Assembly (NCBI GenBank): GCA_021780285.1
Contig: JAJXZA010000221.1
Location: 1-14,893 of the forward strand
From: Planctomycetota bacterium
GTDB taxonomy: Bacteria > Planctomycetota > Phycisphaerae > WQYP01
Length of the DNA: 14,893 bases
Reading direction: 5' to 3'
Shown here: positions 11,431 through 14,893 of the stretch, one piece after another
Position numbering within the stretch: position 1 is the first letter of the stretch
Layout: each line of letters begins with the position of its first letter
Program-made: the position numbers and the translations under genes
The notes under the pieces: model-generated
What the model was told of the DNA's origin: nothing
Database searches by the model: none
What the model saw: the letters and a program-made list of their open reading frames with translations, nothing else

Positions 11431-12969
11431 ATGCGATTAAGCCAATTATTAGCAGAATTGCCGTTGGCGGGTTTGGCGGTGCATGGCGCGGCGGACCCGG
11501 TAATTGAGCGCGTGATAGAAGATTCCCGGCAGGCGCGGGCGGGTGATATGTTTGTGGCTCGCACGGGCGTGCGGGCGGATGGGGGCCGATTTGTAGCCGA
11601 TGCGGTTGCACGGGGCGTGGTTGCAGTTGCGGCGGAGCGTGCGACGCTGCAGGCGGCGAAACTGCCGGCGGGTGTTGTGGGCGTGGAGGTGGCGCACGCG
11701 GCTGCGGCGCTGGGGTATCTGGCCCATCGCATGGCGGGTGATGCTGCGGCATCGCTGCGGCTGCTGGCGGTGACGGGCACGAATGGTAAAACAACAACGA
11801 CGTATCTGGTGCGGGCGGGCTTAGCGGCGGCGCAGCAACGGTGCGGCCTGGTAGGGACGGTGCAAACAGATGATGGCGCAGTGGTTGCGGAAAGCAGCAT
11901 GACAACTCCCGGCCCGATTGAGTTGGCCGATTTGTTTGCCCGCATGCGCCGCAATGGGCTTTCATATGCTGTGCTGGAAGCGAGCAGCCATTCGCTGCAT
12001 CAGCAGCGTCTGGCGGGTCTTGGCTTTGCGGTGGGGATGTTCAGCAATTTAACGGGCGACCACCTTGATTATCATGGCACGATGGAAAACTATGCCGCAG
12101 CCAAAGCGCTGTTGTTTGAGGGGTTGGCTTCGTCGGCTTATGCGGTGGTGAATGCGGACGACGCGTGGAGCGACCGCATGGTGCAAAGCTGTAAGGCACG
12201 TATATGGCGATATGGCGTGGCGGGTGGTTCAACCCAACGAGGAGTGGGTCAGTCGCCGGATTATTTGGGACATATCGTTCGAATGGATGCGGGTGGGATG
12301 CACCTGAAAATTGAACATCCTTTCGGCTCTGCGGTGGAATTGCAAACGGGTTTTGTGGGCCGGCACAACGCGTACAATTTGCTGTGTGCGTTGGGCGGGC
12401 TTTGCGCAGTTGGCGTGGACGTAAATACGGCGGTTGCCGGTTTAGAAAAGCTGGATTGTGTTCCCGGGCGGCTTGAGCCGGTGACCGTGCCGGGGCAAAA
12501 GCGTGCGGATATGCCATTTCAGGTATTTGTAGATTATGCCCACACGCACGACGCTTTGGAAAACGTATTGACGGCGATAAGGCCGTGGACGCAGGGCCGC
12601 ATTATCTGTGTGTTTGGGTGCGGGGGAGACCGTGATGTGACCAAGCGACCGAAGATGGCCGCGGCTGCGGAAAGGCTGGCCGATGAAGTGATAGTAACCA
12701 GTGACAACCCGCGGACGGAAGACCCGGCGAAGATTATTGATATGATTTTGGCCGGCTTTAGCCAGCGCCATCGTCCCAGGGTGGTTGAGCAGCGGCGTGC
12801 GGCCATTGCCGCGGCGATTGAGTCGGCACGGGCGGGCGATGTGGTGCTGATAGCGGGCAAGGGGCATGAGAATTATCAGATTGTGGGGACAACAAAGTTA
12901 CCGTTTGACGATGTGGCCGAGGCGAAGGCCGCGCTGCAGTCGCGGCGGGCGGGCATGGTGGAGGTGTAG
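11431..12969 (+). CDS. murE: UDP-MurNAc-L-Ala-D-Glu:meso-diaminopimelate ligase (MurE)
   Basis: MurE adds the third stem-peptide residue to UDP-MurNAc-dipeptide using ATP, in the cytoplasm. The 512 residues show the Mur ligase order: N-terminal UDP-binding domain (1-105), ATP-binding TGTNGKTT at 115-122, TTPGP at 158-162, the Lys that is carbamoylated in the family (YAAAK, Lys225), FGCGGDRD near 395-402, DNPRTEDP at 425-432 and KGHE at 477-480. DNPR is the known determinant for meso-diaminopimelate rather than lysine, so the wall should be DAP-type. The ribosome binding site is weak (an A-rich stretch with GAAAG). It follows ftsI by 50 bases and precedes murF by five bases. Confidence 0.96.
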   Translation: MRLSQLLAELPLAGLAVHGAADPVIERVIEDSRQARAGDMFVARTGVRADGGRFVADAVARGVVAVAAERATLQAAKLPAGVVGVEVAHAAAALGYLAHRMAGDAAASLRLLAVTGTNGKTTTTYLVRAGLAAAQQRCGLVGTVQTDDGAVVAESSMTTPGPIELADLFARMRRNGLSYAVLEASSHSLHQQRLAGLGFAVGMFSNLTGDHLDYHGTMENYAAAKALLFEGLASSAYAVVNADDAWSDRMVQSCKARIWRYGVAGGSTQRGVGQSPDYLGHIVRMDAGGMHLKIEHPFGSAVELQTGFVGRHNAYNLLCALGGLCAVGVDVNTAVAGLEKLDCVPGRLEPVTVPGQKRADMPFQVFVDYAHTHDALENVLTAIRPWTQGRIICVFGCGGDRDVTKRPKMAAAAERLADEVIVTSDNPRTEDPAKIIDMILAGFSQRHRPRVVEQRRAAIAAAIESARAGDVVLIAGKGHENYQIVGTTKLPFDDVAEAKAALQSRRAGMVEV

Positions 12970-12974
12970 CGGGT

Positions 12975-14387
12975 ATGGAGCCATGGACGTTTGATCAGAT
13001 AAGGCGCGTAACACTGGGCCGGCGGCTCACGCGCGGGAAGATTGGCTTTACAGGGCGTATATGCACCGATAGTCGGCAGGCGATGCCGGGGGATTTGTTC
13101 TTTACAATCAAGGGCGCCCGGTTTGATGCGCGTGAATTTTTGTCGGATGTCATAGGCCGCGGCGCCGCTGGCATCGTGCTTGATGGTGAGGTATCGGCGG
13201 ACTTGCTGGCAAAGGCGGAACGGGTGGGCGTGACCGTGCTGGCGACCGACAGCACGGTGAAGGCGCTAAATAGATTGGCGGCGGCGGTACGGCGAGAGTG
13301 GCGCACGCGTGTGATAGCGGTGGGCGGCTCGAACGGTAAGACAACCACCAAGGGAATTATTTATGAGGTGCTGTCCACCAAGTTTACGGGATATGCCAGC
13401 CCCAAGAGCTTTAACAACAACATTGGTTTGCCGCTGACGCTGCTGGCGGTTGAGCCGCAACATGAGTTTGTGGTGGTGGAGATCGGGACGAACTCACCGG
13501 GCGAAGTCGAGTCGCTGGGGTTGGTGGCGCAGCCGGACATAGCGGTGATTACGAGCGTAGGAATGGAGCACCTGGAATTTTTCGGTGATTTGGCGGGCGT
13601 GGCGCGTGAGGAGGCATCGTTGGTGCGGCATGTGGCGCATGGGGCGGTGCTGTTTATGCCCAATGATTCGCCCGAACTGGTAGAGGCCTTGCGCATGTCG
13701 CGTATCAGCCGCTTTACGGTGGGCTATGGCGGCACGGGAGCGGAGCTTGAGGCGACGGAAATTGTCGAAAAGCCGGAGGGGGTTGAGTTTTCGCTCAATG
13801 GTCGCCGGCGGTTTACGGTGCCGCTGTTGGGCCGGCACAACGTGATAAACTCGCTGCTGGCGATAGGCGTGGCGCGCCGCATGGGTTTGGATGATGAACT
13901 TATTTCGCAGGGATTGCTTCGCCTGAAGCCGGCGCCGATGCGGCTGCAGTCGCAGCGCATGGGTGAGCATATCGTGATTAATGATGCGTATAACGCAAAC
14001 CCGACAAGCGTTACGTCGGCGTTGGAGGTGCTCGCTCGCTTTCCGGCGGGGCGGCGGCGGCGGGTGGCGATTCTCGGCGACATGCTGGAACTGGGTGCTG
14101 CGAGCGAGACCTGCCACCGCGAGATTGGCCGATGCGTAGCGCAACATCAAATAGACCTGCTGGTGGCCGTAGGCCCGCAGATGCGGTTGGCTGCCGAGGA
14201 GGCACAAAGGCAGGGGGTGGCGAGCAAGCAGGCTGATTCACCCGGGCAGGCTGGCGCCTTGCTGAAGGGGTTGTTAAAGGGAGACGAATTGATTTTGCTG
14301 AAAGGCTCGCGGGGGATGCGAATGGAAGACGCGCTGAAGGCTTTGGAGCCGGCGGAGCCGGTCGCGACGATGCGCCAGGCGCGGTGA
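12975..14387 (+). CDS. murF: UDP-MurNAc-tripeptide:D-Ala-D-Ala ligase (MurF)
   Basis: MurF adds the D-Ala-D-Ala dipeptide to complete the cytoplasmic UDP-MurNAc-pentapeptide. The 470-residue product has an N-terminal substrate domain with DSRQAMPGDLFF (32-43), the ATP-binding loop GGSNGKTT (117-124), NNNIGLPLTLL (147-157), the central-domain EIGTN and GMEHLEFFG stretches, and the C-terminal block NDAYNANPTS (336-345) that marks MurF among Mur ligases, then KGSRGMRME (443-451). Length is normal. The ATG at 12975 is five bases after the murE stop, with GAGG at 12961-12964 inside the murE end as the likely ribosome binding site, suggesting coupled translation. mraY starts 34 bases after its stop. 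Confidence 0.96.
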   Translation: MEPWTFDQIRRVTLGRRLTRGKIGFTGRICTDSRQAMPGDLFFTIKGARFDAREFLSDVIGRGAAGIVLDGEVSADLLAKAERVGVTVLATDSTVKALNRLAAAVRREWRTRVIAVGGSNGKTTTKGIIYEVLSTKFTGYASPKSFNNNIGLPLTLLAVEPQHEFVVVEIGTNSPGEVESLGLVAQPDIAVITSVGMEHLEFFGDLAGVAREEASLVRHVAHGAVLFMPNDSPELVEALRMSRISRFTVGYGGTGAELEATEIVEKPEGVEFSLNGRRRFTVPLLGRHNVINSLLAIGVARRMGLDDELISQGLLRLKPAPMRLQSQRMGEHIVINDAYNANPTSVTSALEVLARFPAGRRRRVAILGDMLELGAASETCHREIGRCVAQHQIDLLVAVGPQMRLAAEEAQRQGVASKQADSPGQAGALLKGLLKGDELILLKGSRGMRMEDALKALEPAEPVATMRQAR

Positions 14388-14421
14388 GCGGTAAGGCCTT
14401 TTGCGGGCAGGAGTATGTTGT

Positions 14422-14893
14422 ATGTTGTATTTGTTGGCACAATGGATGGTGCACCATGGCTGGATTGACCGGCAAACGCCGTTGCTGCTGGTTATTTTTC
14501 GGGCGGCTTTGTCCATTTTATTCAGCTTTTTGCTGGTGCTGATTTCCGGCAAGCGCGTGATTAACTGGTTGATCAAGCAAAAGCTGGGCGATGTGCCGGA
14601 GTTTAATCACGCCGGCCTTAACGCCAAGACCAAGGACAAAGCGAATACGCCGACGATGGGCGGCATCATGATTTTGGGCACGATTGTTGTTTCAACGGTT
14701 TTGTTCAGTCGGTTGGATAACTTTTATATTGATATGGGGTTGCTGTGTTTGCTATGGCTTGGGGCGGTAGGCGGTGTTGACGATTGGCTGAAGTTAACGC
14801 AGAAGCGGCGTAACCCCGGCAGCCGCGATGGCCTGTTCGCGTGGGAGAAACTTCTGTTTCAGGTGGGGCTGGGGGTATTGCTGGCGATATTCA
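14422..14893 (+). CDS. mraY: Phospho-MurNAc-pentapeptide transferase (MraY), C-terminus cut by window edge
   Basis: MraY moves phospho-MurNAc-pentapeptide onto undecaprenyl phosphate, making lipid I, as a polytopic inner-membrane enzyme. The 157 visible codons include a first membrane segment (about 20-42), the signature KANTPTMGGIMIL (73-85) and a segment ending in VGGVDDWLKL (116-125) with the conserved Asp pair 120-121 that serves the metal/active site. The frame is open to the edge, so roughly the last half is missing. The ATG at 14422 was chosen because AGGAG (14409-14413) lies eight bases upstream; an ATG seven bases earlier, created by a tandem TATGTTG duplication, is out of frame and stops after 17 codons. 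It is the last visible gene of the dcw cluster. Confidence 0.95.
   Translation, partial: MLYLLAQWMVHHGWIDRQTPLLLVIFRAALSILFSFLLVLISGKRVINWLIKQKLGDVPEFNHAGLNAKTKDKANTPTMGGIMILGTIVVSTVLFSRLDNFYIDMGLLCLLWLGAVGGVDDWLKLTQKRRNPGSRDGLFAWEKLLFQVGLGVLLAIF

Overview
The window looks like a chromosomal segment of a planctomycete, probably related to Phycisphaerae. This rests on gene content and protein style: a very long signal peptidase I with a CxxC/CxxC insert and a beta-rich insert, an ABC-2 permease of a type common in that phylum, secreted proteins with Ala/Ser/Thr/Gln-rich linkers, and a division/peptidoglycan cluster of unusual make-up. Base composition is moderately GC-rich. No tRNA, rRNA, CRISPR array, phage gene or intact transposase was seen.

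Left part (1-4093). A secreted protein of unknown function (cut by the left edge) and a RidA-family gene run on the minus strand, divergent from scpB on the plus strand. scpB faces an acylphosphatase/ABC-2 permease pair on the minus strand. Between the two convergent genes, starting at the base after the scpB stop codon, lies a 119-bp element. It has 12-bp perfect (about 28-bp imperfect) terminal inverted repeats and is flanked by an exact 8-bp direct repeat, the signature of a miniature inverted-repeat transposable element (MITE). A 418-bp non-coding stretch separates acyP from the divergent lpdA and holds a plausible lpdA promoter with a 15-bp operator-like palindrome at the predicted transcription start.

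Middle part (4094-8459). The plus strand carries lpdA (dihydrolipoyl dehydrogenase, GTG start), an enlarged signal peptidase I (GTG start) and a small double-CxxC protein, followed by a probable intrinsic terminator. A small minus-strand membrane protein with its own good promoter and ribosome binding site faces them.

Right part (8460-14893). A 505-bp leader holding an extended -10 promoter precedes a division/cell-wall (dcw) cluster: ftsL-like, a previously unlisted 51-codon ORF, ftsI (transpeptidase), murE (with the DNPR motif for meso-diaminopimelate), murF, and mraY cut by the right edge. mraZ and rsmH, which often head such clusters, are not upstream. MurE and MurF finish the UDP-MurNAc-pentapeptide, MraY transfers it to the lipid carrier, and FtsI cross-links the product at the septum with FtsL as membrane partner. 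This supports a DAP-type peptidoglycan wall.

The observations most worth a second look are the MITE with its target duplication, the 51-codon ORF bridging ftsL and ftsI (strong ribosome binding site, overlaps at both ends), and the architecture of the signal peptidase.
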